DNA of 34,845 nucleotides from an uncultured Bacilli bacterium (GCA_947632275.1 CANROR010000003.1:1-34845), one strand, 5' to 3'. Shown: positions 22,794 to 32,152, counted from the first letter of the stretch. A program made the numbers and translations. Notes: generated by a model not told the origin, from the sequence alone.

Positions 22794-23573
22794 ATGAAAA
22801 AGACGAAAAAAGATGTAATGATTAAAGTTGATAATGTTTCTATGCGATTCAATTTAGGAATTGATAAAGGATTTTCTTTAAAGCAAGGCTTTGTTAATAT
22901 GTTAGATCCTAAAAAAAGAAAAGCCCAAAAAGAAGCTAAAGATAAAAATGAATTTTGGGCTTTAAAAGATGTAAGCTTCGAAGTAAATCGCGGTGAAGTC
23001 ATTGGTTTTATCGGTTCCAATGGGGCAGGAAAATCAACCCTTTTAAAAGTAGTTGCGGGCGTTATGAAACCTACCAAAGGGAAAGTGGAAGCGTATGGTA
23101 ATATTTGCCCTATGATTGAACTGGGGGCCGGTTTTGATTCACAACTTACGGCTCGGGAAAATATTTATTTAAATGGAGCAGTTTTAGGTTATCCTAAAGA
23201 ATTAATTGAGGCTAAATTTCAAGAAATTGTTGATTTTTCCGAATTACATGACTTTTTAGATGTCCCTGTCCAAAACTTTTCTTCTGGGATGGTGGCAAGA
23301 TTAGCTTTTAGTATTGCTACCATTGTCGAACCCGAAATTTTAATTGTTGATGAAATTTTAGCAGTAGGTGACATGGCTTTTCAAAAAAAGAGTTTAAATA
23401 AAATGATGAGTATGATAAAAGGCGGAACAACAGTCCTATACGTTTCTCATTCAATTGATCAAGTAAAAAGCTTATGCGATAAAGCCGTATGGTTAGAACA
23501 TGGGGTTGTTCAAGATGCTGGTGATTGCGAAAAAATTTGTAAAAAATATGAGGATTTTGTTAATAATAGATAG
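22794..23573 (+). CDS. ABC exporter ATP-binding subunit (TagH/Wzt family)
   Basis: Cytoplasmic ATPase subunit of the exporter. Motifs: Walker A GSNGAGKST, signature FSSGMVARLAFS, Walker B ILIVDEILAVGD, and the switch histidine in YVSHS. The insert GNICPMIELGAGFDSQLTAR is typical of the polysaccharide/teichoic acid exporter class. At 259 aa it ends just after the nucleotide-binding domain, so it lacks the C-terminal carbohydrate-binding domain of O-antigen Wzt proteins; recognition of a terminal polymer cap is therefore not expected. AGGTGATAAAATG gives the start. Confidence 0.93.
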   Translation: MKKTKKDVMIKVDNVSMRFNLGIDKGFSLKQGFVNMLDPKKRKAQKEAKDKNEFWALKDVSFEVNRGEVIGFIGSNGAGKSTLLKVVAGVMKPTKGKVEAYGNICPMIELGAGFDSQLTARENIYLNGAVLGYPKELIEAKFQEIVDFSELHDFLDVPVQNFSSGMVARLAFSIATIVEPEILIVDEILAVGDMAFQKKSLNKMMSMIKGGTTVLYVSHSIDQVKSLCDKAVWLEHGVVQDAGDCEKICKKYEDFVNNR

Positions 23574-23584
23574 GTTGTGAAGAA

Positions 23585-24649
23585 TTGAAAAAAATAATTT
23601 TCTTTAGCAAAAATATGCAAATTGGCGGAATGGAAAAAGCCTTATTAAATTTACTTAATGCTTTAGTAAATTATTTTGATGTTACCTTAGTTTTGGAAGA
23701 AAATAAAGGCGAATTATTACCATATTTAAATAAAAAAATTCATGTTCAAGAGTATAGACTATCATATTCTAAATTTTTGTTATGGAAAAAAGGTTATAAC
23801 TATCTTAAAAGAAAAATTTGGACCTTAAAAAATAAAAACAAATATGATTTTGCGTGTAATTATGCTACGTATTCTATTATTGGTTCGTATCAAGCTTTAC
23901 AAGCATCACGAAATAATATGTTATACGTTCATAGTGATTACTATAATGTTTATAATAAAGATAAAACATTAATTAAAAATTTTTTTAATAGTGTTAAAAT
24001 GGAAGAGTTTAAAACTGTTGCTTTTGTTTCCAATGAAGCTCGGGATAATATATTAAAAATATATCCGCATAAAAAAAATAATTTTGTAGTGATTAATAAT
24101 TTATTTGATTATAAAACTTTAAAGAAAACTAATAAAATAGTAAAAAATAAAAAGAAGACCTTTTTATTTTTGGGAAGATTTGAAGAAGAATCGAAAAAAA
24201 TTTACCGATTGCTTGATGCTTTAAAAATTTGCTTACGGGCAAATTGTGATTATGAATTATGGCTAGTCGGTAGTGGCAAAGATAAAAAAAATTATCAAGA
24301 TTATGTGATAGAAAATAAGTTAGAGGCTAATGTTAAATTTTTTGATGCAACTATAAATATTTCTCCTTTTTTAGAAAAATGTGATATACTGGTACTTGGT
24401 TCGGAATACGAAGGATTTCCGGTTGTCTATCTTGAGGCATTATACTTTAATAAAAAAATTCTTACAACTGTAAAGGTAAGTGATGATTACTTAGATATAA
24501 GTAATTATGCTTTGGTTGTTGCCAAAAATGCTAAAGCTATTGCCAAAGGTATGCAAAGTATAAAGAAAAATAATTGCAATTATGCGATAGATTTTGCTAA
24601 ATACAACAAAAGTATTTTAGAAAAACTAAAAACAATTATTTATAATTAA
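23585..24649 (+). CDS. GT4-family (GT-B fold) glycosyltransferase
   Basis: A 354-aa transferase with the glycosyl-transferase group 1 layout: N-terminal Rossmann half starting FFSKNMQIGGMEKALLNLL (the GG loop), and a C-terminal half with FLGRFEEESKKIYRLLDAL, LWLVGSGKD and the donor-binding EYEGFPVVYLEAL (E-x7-E type). Retaining mechanism is expected for the family. The start is TTG (23585), 11 nt after the ATPase stop; a purine-rich GTGAAGAA is the only ribosome site. It lies in the exporter operon and would add a sugar to the lipid-linked polymer in the cytoplasm. Donor and acceptor are unknown. Confidence 0.88.
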   Translation: MKKIIFFSKNMQIGGMEKALLNLLNALVNYFDVTLVLEENKGELLPYLNKKIHVQEYRLSYSKFLLWKKGYNYLKRKIWTLKNKNKYDFACNYATYSIIGSYQALQASRNNMLYVHSDYYNVYNKDKTLIKNFFNSVKMEEFKTVAFVSNEARDNILKIYPHKKNNFVVINNLFDYKTLKKTNKIVKNKKKTFLFLGRFEEESKKIYRLLDALKICLRANCDYELWLVGSGKDKKNYQDYVIENKLEANVKFFDATINISPFLEKCDILVLGSEYEGFPVVYLEALYFNKKILTTVKVSDDYLDISNYALVVAKNAKAIAKGMQSIKKNNCNYAIDFAKYNKSILEKLKTIIYN

Positions 24650-24662
24650 AGTGGTGAGCGTT

Positions 24663-25853
24663 ATGAAAAATGAATTATTTACAATTATTCTATTATATTA
24701 CAAACAACCCAAACTGATTTATGAAGCTTTGGATTCCGTGTTAAAGCAAGACTATAAAAATATTGAGTTAATTATTACAGATGACGGATCAGCATTAAAT
24801 ACTACTAAAATAAAAAAATATATTGATAAAAATAACAGTGGTAATATAACAAATTTACGATTTGTAATAAACGAAAAAAATATTGGTACAGTTAAAACAT
24901 CTAATAAAGCTTTAAGAATTGCTAAAGGTAGTTATATTTTAATTTTTGCGGCCGATGATGCTCTTTATAGTAAAACTGTTATTTCTAATTTTGTTTCTAA
25001 TTTTAAAAATAACTCTAACGATTTTATCCTTACTGCTCAAGCTATAATGTATAATCAAACATTAACGAAATCTTATGGCAAATATGTTAACGTTAAAAAA
25101 GCTTATCATAATAATTATTTAAGCGCAAAAAATCAATACCTGGCGATGTGTGATAATTGTATTTATGGAGCCGGGGCTACCGCATATCGTAAAGAAGTTT
25201 TTGAAAATCTTAATTATTTCAATGAAGATTACTTTTTAGTGGAGGATTGGAGCTTTTGGTTAAGAGCAACGAGATGTGGATATAAGATTAAGTTTATTAA
25301 TTTTATTGCGTTAAAGCATCGTGATGGGGGTGTAAGTAAAAGTGAAAATCAGCACCGAAAAAAATCAATGACGGTTTGTCGTTACTATTATGATTTGGCT
25401 TTAATAAATGTAAATGAAATTTTACCGTATTTAAATCATTTTCATATAATAAGAAATATAAATGTATTAAAAAAATATAATAGCATTATATATTTTTTAA
25501 ATTGTAATGTGAAAGATATGGTAACGTCTAAAATTTATTCTCGCAAATTATATTATCAAATTCCCGAATATTTTATATATAAAGTGTTAATAAAAATAAA
25601 AGCTTTAGTTTTAAAAATACTAAGAAAAATAAAAAGATTATTAATTATTTCACTAAAACTTATAAAAAAAATAATAAAAGGAATATTAAAAAATAGTATT
25701 TGGTTATTATTAAATTTTATAGTTCTAGCTATTAAAGATAATTATTTAAAAATATTTATTATTATTTTAAATTTTTATTTAAGTTTATTGATTAAATATT
25801 ATTTGCTAGCAATTGTATTTAATAAAAAAGTAGAGGTATTATATGAAAAATGA
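24663..25853 (+). CDS. GT2-family glycosyltransferase with a lysine-rich hydrophobic tail
   Basis: A 396-aa enzyme. Residues 1-250 are a GT-A domain of family 2: MKNELFTIILLYYKQPKLI, ELIITDDGS, FAADDA (the DxD-type motif), GAGATAYRKEVF and LVEDWSFWLRATR (the ED acceptor-base motif). From about 300 the sequence is almost only I, L and K (KIKALVLKILRKIKRLLIIS and on), probably amphipathic helices lying on the membrane, then one or two real helices. The ATG at 24663 has GGTGAG upstream; an in-frame GTG at 24651 is upstream of that site. It is a tandem paralogue of the next gene, sharing MKNELFTII and the GATAYR, YFLxEDW and GGGVS/DGGVS segments. Confidence 0.88.
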   Translation: MKNELFTIILLYYKQPKLIYEALDSVLKQDYKNIELIITDDGSALNTTKIKKYIDKNNSGNITNLRFVINEKNIGTVKTSNKALRIAKGSYILIFAADDALYSKTVISNFVSNFKNNSNDFILTAQAIMYNQTLTKSYGKYVNVKKAYHNNYLSAKNQYLAMCDNCIYGAGATAYRKEVFENLNYFNEDYFLVEDWSFWLRATRCGYKIKFINFIALKHRDGGVSKSENQHRKKSMTVCRYYYDLALINVNEILPYLNHFHIIRNINVLKKYNSIIYFLNCNVKDMVTSKIYSRKLYYQIPEYFIYKVLIKIKALVLKILRKIKRLLIISLKLIKKIIKGILKNSIWLLLNFIVLAIKDNYLKIFIIILNFYLSLLIKYYLLAIVFNKKVEVLYEK

Positions 25854-26925
25854 ATTATTTACCATTATTATTACTAATTATAATCAAGAAAAATATATTT
25901 TTGATGCCATAAATTCTGTATTAGAACAAACTTATTCAAATATTGAGTTAATAATTACGGATGATTGTTCTAAAAAATTTGACCAAGCTAAAATCACTAG
26001 ATATATTGAAGAAAATTCTAATATTAATTTTGAATTTGTGGTTAATGAAGAAAACTTAGGGACAGTAAAAACTTTAAATAAAGCATTAAAAAGAGTTAAA
26101 GGAGAATTTTTTTTATTTTTTGCTGCGGATGATGAATTACAAAATAAAAATGTTGTTAATAACTTCATTAAGGCATTTAAAAAGAATAAGAATGACATAA
26201 TTTCATCGATTTGTCTTTTATGTGATAATAAAATGGAACAAATAATTGATAAATTTCCACATAAAAAAAATATTGAAAAATTTAATCAAAAATCGGCTTT
26301 GAAACAAAATAGAATGCTAAAATTAGGCCCAATCTTTGCTCCTGGAGCTACGGCATATAGATCGAATATTATGAAAAAAATTAATTATTTAGACGAAAAT
26401 TATTTTTTAATAGAAGACTGGCCGACATTTTTAAAATTGACTAGATTAAAAAATAAAATTTATATTGCTAATTTTATTAGCATGAAACATCGGGGTGGCG
26501 GTGTAAGCGAAGAAATGAAATTGGCTAAAGAAACGATTATAAAGATTTTAAAAGATACTGATCGAACATATCGTAAAGAAGTATTTATTTCTTTCAAAAA
26601 ATTAAGTTTAGAAGAAAAATTACAAATTTTAGATCGCTATCAAAGATTTAGTTACGCATATGGTTTTAAATATTGGCCAATTTATTTTAAATATTATTCA
26701 TTAATTTTTACTAATTTAGATGTATTATTACATAAATTATCTTATAGTAAAACAGTAGTTTTTAAAATATTTTTACCCATTGTTTCATGTATGTTAGCCG
26801 GAATTTTATTCTTATTATTAAATAATGTTTATATCTTGATATTTGGAAGCGTTTTAATTTATTTATTTTTAAGAGTTATAATTAGTCAAATTTTTTATAG
26901 GAGGATAAGAAATGAAAAAAAATAA
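25843..26925 (+). CDS. GT2-family glycosyltransferase, paralogue of the preceding gene
   Basis: A 360-aa enzyme with a family 2 GT-A domain: MKNELFTIIITNYNQEKYI, ELIITDDCS, FAADDE, GATAYRSNIM and LIEDWPTFLKLTR, then MKHRGGGVSEE. Two membrane helices at about 300-345 anchor its C terminus. It overlaps the preceding gene by 11 nt, and its first 20 bases (ATGAAAAATGAATTATTTAC) are identical to those of that gene, evidence of a tandem duplication. The tails have diverged entirely, so the two probably use different acceptors. It is in the exporter operon. Confidence 0.88.
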   Translation: MKNELFTIIITNYNQEKYIFDAINSVLEQTYSNIELIITDDCSKKFDQAKITRYIEENSNINFEFVVNEENLGTVKTLNKALKRVKGEFFLFFAADDELQNKNVVNNFIKAFKKNKNDIISSICLLCDNKMEQIIDKFPHKKNIEKFNQKSALKQNRMLKLGPIFAPGATAYRSNIMKKINYLDENYFLIEDWPTFLKLTRLKNKIYIANFISMKHRGGGVSEEMKLAKETIIKILKDTDRTYRKEVFISFKKLSLEEKLQILDRYQRFSYAYGFKYWPIYFKYYSLIFTNLDVLLHKLSYSKTVVFKIFLPIVSCMLAGILFLLLNNVYILIFGSVLIYLFLRVIISQIFYRRIRNEKK

Positions 26926-28003
26926 TCAAAAAATAATACCAATTATGTTTTGCTTTGATAAAAACTATGTTATTCCTGCATCGGTTGCTTTTTATTCTTT
27001 ATTAGAGCATGCCGATAAGACTTATTATTATAAATTTTATGTATTAAATAGTGATATATCAAAAGAACAACAAAAAAAATTAAAAGAAACTTTAAAAGAA
27101 TTTGAAAAAAATTATGACATTACGTATATTGATATGAAAAATAAATTTGAAGATGTTTGGGAAAATCTTAAATCTAAAGTTCATTTTTCTAAAGAAGTAT
27201 TGTATAAGTTGTTGATGTCTAGTATTTTTCCACAATATGATAAAATGATAGTTACTGATGTTGACGTAGTTTTTTTAGATGATATTTCGAAAAGTTATTT
27301 TGCTTTTGAACCTAATGAAGACTATTATGTAGCTGGAGTAAAATCAATTGGCGTTTTGAAGCAATTTAACACTGTTTATGACGGAAAATTTTCGCCGGAA
27401 ATGGTTAAAAAGTTAAGTAATGTTTGTGGCGGTTACTTGGTTTTTAATTTAAAGAAAATAAGAGAAGATAACATGGAAGAAAAATTTGTTAAATTTTTAA
27501 AAGAAAACGTTGATAATCTTATTTATTTGGAACAAGACGTTATAAATGCTTGTTGTTATGGCAAAATAAAATATTTACCGCTTAGCTATGTTACTTGCAC
27601 TTACATGTGGACTTTATATGGCTCTAAAGAAGAAATGGAAAGAGATGAAACATATTCATATAAAGAATTAACATATGCGATGAATCACCCAATTCAACTT
27701 CATTATGCTTCGACGGAAAAGCCTTGGAAATATGTGGATTGTGTAAAATCAGAAGTATGGTTTAGTTATATTGTTAAAACGGCATTTTTGCGCGACTTTC
27801 TTGAACAATTGCCGCATATGATAGTACTTCCAACAAAAGATGCTAATTCTAGCAATGGTGAAAATAATAATTCGAACGTAGTAAAACCTTCAAAAATAAA
27901 ACGGATTTTAAAATATATAAAAAATAATCCATTCTTTTTCTTAAAAAAGGAATTTTATCAAAAACTTATTAACAAAATAAAATGGAAACTAAGAAGAAAA
28001 TAA
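26912..28003 (+). CDS. GT8-family glycosyltransferase
   Basis: A 363-aa retaining transferase of the LgtC/glycogenin family: IPIMFCFDKNYVIPASVAFY at the start (nucleotide-binding), YKLLMSSIFPQYDKMIVTDV followed by the metal-binding DVDVVF, GGYLVFNLKKIR, LEQDVINA, and HYASTEKPW near the end of the domain. The C-terminal 60 residues are basic and may bind the membrane. AGGAGG lies before the ATG, which overlaps the previous stop. It is the last gene of the exporter operon; the stop codon lies in the terminator. UDP-glucose or UDP-galactose donors are usual for the family. Confidence 0.9.
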   Translation: MKKNNQKIIPIMFCFDKNYVIPASVAFYSLLEHADKTYYYKFYVLNSDISKEQQKKLKETLKEFEKNYDITYIDMKNKFEDVWENLKSKVHFSKEVLYKLLMSSIFPQYDKMIVTDVDVVFLDDISKSYFAFEPNEDYYVAGVKSIGVLKQFNTVYDGKFSPEMVKKLSNVCGGYLVFNLKKIREDNMEEKFVKFLKENVDNLIYLEQDVINACCYGKIKYLPLSYVTCTYMWTLYGSKEEMERDETYSYKELTYAMNHPIQLHYASTEKPWKYVDCVKSEVWFSYIVKTAFLRDFLEQLPHMIVLPTKDANSSNGENNNSNVVKPSKIKRILKYIKNNPFFFLKKEFYQKLINKIKWKLRRK

Positions 28004-28024
28004 TATACTTTTTAGTTTTTTTTT
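27986..28024 (+). terminator. Terminator ending the exporter operon
   Basis: AAACTAAGAAG (27986-27996) pairs with CTTTTTAGTTT (28008-28018) over 11 bp with one G-U, followed by TTTTTT. The TAA of the GT8 gene is in the loop. Confidence 0.65.
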
Positions 28025-28032
28025 GTTATACT
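28024..28032 (+). promoter_or_regulatory. Extended -10 promoter of the dTDP-sugar operon
   Basis: TGT followed by TATACT (28027-28032) directly after the terminator T-run. No -35 is recognised; extended -10 elements can work without one. Confidence 0.45.
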
Positions 28033-28055
28033 TTTATTAGATAGTGGAGGTTATA

Positions 28056-29006
28056 ATGCTTAAGAATTGCAAATTAGTAGAATTTCATAATTTTAAAGAC
28101 GATCGCGGAAATTTGGTAGCTATTGAAAATCCCAAAAACTTAGATTTTCCTATTAATAGAATCTATTATATATATGGTGTAGACAGTGATGCAGAAAGAG
28201 GATTTCATTCTCACAAAATATTACATCAAGTTTTAATAGTTGTATCGGGAAGTGTTAAAATTAGAATTAGTACTAATAACGAAGAAGAAACTGTACTTTT
28301 GGATGACCCATCTAAAGGATTATATATTGGGCCAATGATCTGGCGAGAAATGTATGATTTTTCCAAAGATGCAGTGCTTTTAGTTTTAGCTAGCGAAAAA
28401 TATGACGAAAGTGACTATATTCGCGATAAGGATGAATATTTAAAATTAGCCAGTGAATATTTTTCTAATAATGATAAAGATATAGTAATGCATAGTAAAA
28501 ATTTTAAAATGAAATACGTAACATTAGGCGATGCAGATTTTATTTTGAAACTTCGAACTAATGAAACACTTGGTCAGTATATATCACCAACTGATAATTC
28601 ATTATATAAACAAATTAGTTGGTTAAATGAGTATAAAAAAAGAGAGCGTGAAAAAAAAGAATTTTATTTTAAAACTTATAACGATAATGAAGATATTGGC
28701 TTTTTTAGATTATATAATATAGATTATAATAAAAAAGAATTAACATTTGGTAGCTTTATCTTTAAAGAAAACAAACCTAAATATGCAGCAATTGAATCTA
28801 TAATCGTAGCCATGGAAATTGCTTTTAAAAAATTGCAAGTGCAAAAAGTATATTTAGATGTAAGAGTTAAAAATATTAAAGCTAAAAATTTTTATAATCG
28901 TTTTGGTTTTCAAAAAATAAACGAAGATGATTTAAATGAATATTATGAACTAACTAAAGATGAATATGACAAATTATATGAAGAAAAATATAAAGAATTT
29001 TTATAG
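28056..29006 (+). CDS. Fusion: sugar 3,4-ketoisomerase (FdtA/QdtA) + GNAT acetyltransferase
   Basis: Bifunctional protein of 316 aa. Residues 1-140 are a cupin ketoisomerase that turns dTDP-4-keto-6-deoxyglucose into a 3-keto isomer: Y37, the HSH pair (51-53), GLYIGPMIWREMYDF and VLASEKYDESDYIR. Residues about 150-316 are a GNAT N-acetyltransferase (LRTNETLGQYISP, FIFKENKPKYAAIESIIVAM, VRVKNIKAKNFYNRFGFQKI). With the aminotransferase next door, one polypeptide could do the first and last of three steps to a dTDP-3-acetamido-3,6-dideoxyhexose. Residue 17 is Arg (as in FdtA) and residue 97 is Arg (as in QdtA), so galacto or gluco product is unclear. GGAGG lies before the ATG; the GTG at 28044 lies upstream of it. 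Confidence 0.88.
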   Translation: MLKNCKLVEFHNFKDDRGNLVAIENPKNLDFPINRIYYIYGVDSDAERGFHSHKILHQVLIVVSGSVKIRISTNNEEETVLLDDPSKGLYIGPMIWREMYDFSKDAVLLVLASEKYDESDYIRDKDEYLKLASEYFSNNDKDIVMHSKNFKMKYVTLGDADFILKLRTNETLGQYISPTDNSLYKQISWLNEYKKREREKKEFYFKTYNDNEDIGFFRLYNIDYNKKELTFGSFIFKENKPKYAAIESIIVAMEIAFKKLQVQKVYLDVRVKNIKAKNFYNRFGFQKINEDDLNEYYELTKDEYDKLYEEKYKEFL

Positions 29007-29018
29007 GAGGAAGGAAAA

Positions 29019-30104
29019 ATGAAAATACCATTTGCGACAGTTGTGCCAATGCACAAAGAAATCGAAGAAGAATTAAAGGGGGCAATTAATAAGGTTATCG
29101 ATGATGGCCTATTTATTGGTGGTGATCCAGTAAAGAAATTTGAAGAAGATTTTGCTCAATATTTAGGAGTAAACTATTGTGTCGGTGTAGGGAATGGACT
29201 TGAAGGTATTCTTTTAGCTCTTGAAGCTATGGGAGTTCAAGCTGGTGATGAAGTAATTGTGCCATCACATACATTTATTGCTACTACACTTCCTATTTCG
29301 AGATTAGGGGCTAAAATCGTTTTTGTGGAACCTGATGAATTTTATACGATTGATGTTAATAAAATAGAAGAAAAAATCACGGACAAAACGAAAGCCATAA
29401 TTGTAGTTCATTTATATGGTCAATGTGCTAATATGGAACCAATAATGGAAATAGCGCATCGGCATAATATAAAAGTATTAGAAGATGCGGCTCAAGCTCA
29501 TGGGGCAACTTATAAAGGCAGAAAAGCAGGTTCTTTAGGAGATGTCGCCGAATTTAGTTTTTATCCGGGCAAAAATTTAGGTTGCTTAGGTGATGGTGGT
29601 TGTGTTGTTACCAATGATCAAGAAATTGCCGATAAAGTAAGAGCTTTGGGAAATTATGGTTCTTTTATCAAATATAAACATATTTATAAAGGCTATAATT
29701 CCAGATTAGATACCATGCAAGCGGCGGCTTTGGATGTAAAATTAAAATATCTAGATAAATGGAATAAAAGAAGACAAGAAGTGGCGACAAGATATATAAA
29801 TGAAATTAAAAATCCTAAGGTTATTTTACCAAAAGTAAGAGAAGACAATACGCATGTATGGCATGTTTTTGTTGTAAGAGTAGAAAATAGAGAAGAATTT
29901 ATGAAATATTTAGAAGATAAAGGTATTCAAACATTGATTCATTATCCAACGGCTATTCATAAACAAGAAGCATATAAGGAATTAAATAATGAAGTTTATC
30001 CTTTAGCTGAAAAATATGCCAAAGAAGTTGTTAGCTTGCCAATGTATTATGGCTTAACAGAAGAAGAGGTAAGTTACGTTATTGATGCCATTAATAATTA
30101 TTAG
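29019..30104 (+). CDS. DegT/DnrJ/EryC1/StrS aminotransferase (FdtB/QdtB type)
   Basis: PLP-dependent sugar aminotransferase of 361 aa that would place an amine at C3 of the keto sugar made by the preceding ketoisomerase. The family motifs are present: [69 protein letters not shown] with the PLP lysine in [15 protein letters not shown] and the C-terminal [15 protein letters not shown] lies before the ATG. The neighbours (ketoisomerase-GNAT, rmlA, rmlB) define the substrate as a dTDP-3-keto-6-deoxyhexose, giving Fuc3N or Qui3N. Confidence 0.92.
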   Translation: MKIPFATVVPMHKEIEEELKGAINKVIDDGLFIGGDPVKKFEEDFAQYLGVNYCVGVGNGLEGILLALEAMGVQAGDEVIVPSHTFIATTLPISRLGAKIVFVEPDEFYTIDVNKIEEKITDKTKAIIVVHLYGQCANMEPIMEIAHRHNIKVLEDAAQAHGATYKGRKAGSLGDVAEFSFYPGKNLGCLGDGGCVVTNDQEIADKVRALGNYGSFIKYKHIYKGYNSRLDTMQAAALDVKLKYLDKWNKRRQEVATRYINEIKNPKVILPKVREDNTHVWHVFVVRVENREEFMKYLEDKGIQTLIHYPTAIHKQEAYKELNNEVYPLAEKYAKEVVSLPMYYGLTEEEVSYVIDAINNY

Positions 30105-30119
30105 GAGGTTTTAAGGTTT

Positions 30120-30992
30120 ATGAAAGGAATTATTCTTGCCGGTGGTAAAGGAACAAGACTTTATCCGATGACGAAAGTTGTTTCCAAGCAACTTTTACCG
30201 CTTTATGATAAACCCATGATTTATTATCCCTTATCAATTTTAATGCTTGCGAGCATTCGGGATATTTTAATTATTTCCACTCCAAAAGATTTACCCCTTT
30301 ATATCGAACTTTTAGGTGATGGTTCTAATTATGGGATAAATTTAAGTTATAAAGTTCAAGAAGAACCAAAGGGTTTAGCGGAAGCATTTATTTTAGGAGA
30401 AGAATTCATTGGCAAAGATTCCGTTTGTTTAATTTTAGGTGATAATGTTTTCTATGGGCAAGGAATGACTAAACTTCTTCGCGAAGCCGAAAATAATAAT
30501 ACGGGAGCAACTATTTTTGGTTTTCCAGTTAAAAATCCTGAAGAATTTGGTGTAGTTAATTTTGATGAAAATAGAAACGTTACAAGTATTGAAGAAAAAC
30601 CGAAAAATCCTAAATCTAATTATGCCGTGCCTGGTTTATATTTTTATGATAATAATGTAGTTGAAATTGCCAAAAATATTAAACCATCGGCGCGTGGAGA
30701 ATTAGAAATTACTAGTGTAAATAATGAATATTTAAAACAAGGTAAATTAAAAGTTGAACTCATGAATAGAGGTATTGCATGGCTAGATACAGGAACAACT
30801 CATAATATGTTGAAAGCTGCCAGTTTTATTCAAGAAATTCAAGATATGCAAGGATTATATATTGCATCTTTAGAAGAAATTGCTTGGCGGCGAGGTTTTA
30901 TTGATGATGCTAAATTAAAGGAATTAGGTAACGATTTAATCCAAACGGATTATGGTAAATATTTATTATCTTTATTAGAAAGGAAAGATTGA
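30120..30992 (+). CDS. rmlA: Glucose-1-phosphate thymidylyltransferase RmlA
   Basis: First step of dTDP-sugar synthesis: dTTP + glucose-1-P to dTDP-glucose. The 290-aa protein has the nucleotidyltransferase signature [50 protein letters not shown], and [10 protein letters not shown]. Length is standard. GGAGG lies ahead of the ATG. Its TGA stop overlaps the TTG just before the rmlB start. The enzyme supplies the dTDP-sugar pathway encoded on both sides. Confidence 0.96.
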   Translation: MKGIILAGGKGTRLYPMTKVVSKQLLPLYDKPMIYYPLSILMLASIRDILIISTPKDLPLYIELLGDGSNYGINLSYKVQEEPKGLAEAFILGEEFIGKDSVCLILGDNVFYGQGMTKLLREAENNNTGATIFGFPVKNPEEFGVVNFDENRNVTSIEEKPKNPKSNYAVPGLYFYDNNVVEIAKNIKPSARGELEITSVNNEYLKQGKLKVELMNRGIAWLDTGTTHNMLKAASFIQEIQDMQGLYIASLEEIAWRRGFIDDAKLKELGNDLIQTDYGKYLLSLLERKD

Positions 30993-30994
30993 AA

Positions 30995-31999
30995 ATGAAA
31001 TTTTTAGTTACTGGTGGGGCTGGGTTTATTGGTTCAAATTATTTACATTATGTTGTAAATAAATATCCGGAAGATTATTTTGTTTGTTTAGATGCTTTAA
31101 CTTATGCCGGAAATTACAATAATATTAAAAGTTTAGAAGGAAAAGAAAATTATAAATTTGTTAAAGGTGATATTCGCGATAACAAATTTATTGATCAACT
31201 TTTTAATGACGAAAAATTTGATATTGTAATTAATTTTGCGGCCGAATCGCATGTGGATAATTCAATCAAGAATCCTAATCTTTTTGCGGATACCAATGTG
31301 TTAGGAACAATGACTTTGCTTAATGCATCTAAAAAATATAATGTTAAAAGATATCATCAAGTATCAACTGACGAAGTATATGGTGACCTGCCTTTAGATC
31401 GCCCGGATTTAAAATTTAAAGAAACCACCCCAATTCATACATCAAGCCCTTATTCGGCATCAAAAGCCGGAGCTGATTTACAAGTTTTAGCGTATGCTCG
31501 AACTTTTGGCATACCTGTTACTATTTCAAGATGCTCCAATAACTATGGCCCTTATCAATTTCCAGAAAAATTAATTCCAGTTGTTATATCCAAAGCTTTA
31601 AATAATGAAGCTATTCCGGTTTACGGTAAAGGCGAAAATGTTCGGGATTGGATTCATGTTCATGATCACAATGTGGGCGTTGATTTAATTGTCCGAAATG
31701 GTCGAGTAGGTGAAATATATAACTTAGGAGGCCATTCAGAAAAATCAAATTTAGATGTTGTTAAAACAATTTTAAAACATTTAGAAAAAGATGAATCTTT
31801 AATTAGTTTTGTAACAGATCGACCTGGTCATGATTTAAGATATGCGATTGATTCCACGAAAGTTGAAGAAGAACTAGGTTGGACGCGTACTTATAATTTT
31901 GATGAAGGTATCAAAGAAACCATTGATTGGTATGTTAATAATCAAGAATGGATTGAAGAAATAAAAACAGGAAAATATAAGGAAGCATATAAAGGATAA
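30995..31999 (+). CDS. rmlB: dTDP-glucose 4,6-dehydratase RmlB
   Basis: NAD-dependent extended SDR enzyme making dTDP-4-keto-6-deoxyglucose. Motifs: GGAGFIGSNY (nucleotide loop), STDEVYGDLP with the catalytic D-E pair, YSASKAGAD (YxxxK), SRCSNNYGPYQFPEKLIP. The ATG at 30995 has AGGAAAG at the proper distance; the TTG at 30989 is too close to it. About 334 aa, standard. No rmlC or rmlD is in the window, so the keto sugar is probably used by the ketoisomerase and aminotransferase upstream rather than for rhamnose. It ends the operon, followed by a strong terminator. Confidence 0.96.
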   Translation: MKFLVTGGAGFIGSNYLHYVVNKYPEDYFVCLDALTYAGNYNNIKSLEGKENYKFVKGDIRDNKFIDQLFNDEKFDIVINFAAESHVDNSIKNPNLFADTNVLGTMTLLNASKKYNVKRYHQVSTDEVYGDLPLDRPDLKFKETTPIHTSSPYSASKAGADLQVLAYARTFGIPVTISRCSNNYGPYQFPEKLIPVVISKALNNEAIPVYGKGENVRDWIHVHDHNVGVDLIVRNGRVGEIYNLGGHSEKSNLDVVKTILKHLEKDESLISFVTDRPGHDLRYAIDSTKVEEELGWTRTYNFDEGIKETIDWYVNNQEWIEEIKTGKYKEAYKG

Positions 32000-32016
32000 A
32001 ATTGGTTAAAACTATA

Positions 32017-32050
32017 AATAATATGAATTAAAATTCATATTATTTTTTTT
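32017..32050 (+). terminator. Terminator of the dTDP-sugar operon
   Basis: AATAATATGAAT (32017-32028) and ATTCATATTATT (32033-32044) form a perfect 12-bp stem with a TAAA loop and an 8-T run. Confidence 0.85.
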
Positions 32051-32099
32051 GTATTTTAGAAAAATAAAAATTTTTAAAATACAAAATTTTGAATTAGTC

Positions 32100-32128
32100 T
32101 TGCAAAAATATATATATATATATATAAT
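32100..32128 (+). promoter_or_regulatory. Promoter with a TA-repeat spacer, GtrB-DUF6056-flippase operon
   Basis: TTGCAA (32100-32105), 17 nt, TATAAT (32123-32128). The spacer is mostly TA alternation continuing into the -10, (TA)9 at 32109-32126. Same design as the promoter at 17386-17414. Confidence 0.75.
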
Positions 32129-32152
32129 AAAAGGGAGAAAAAGAGGTACAAT

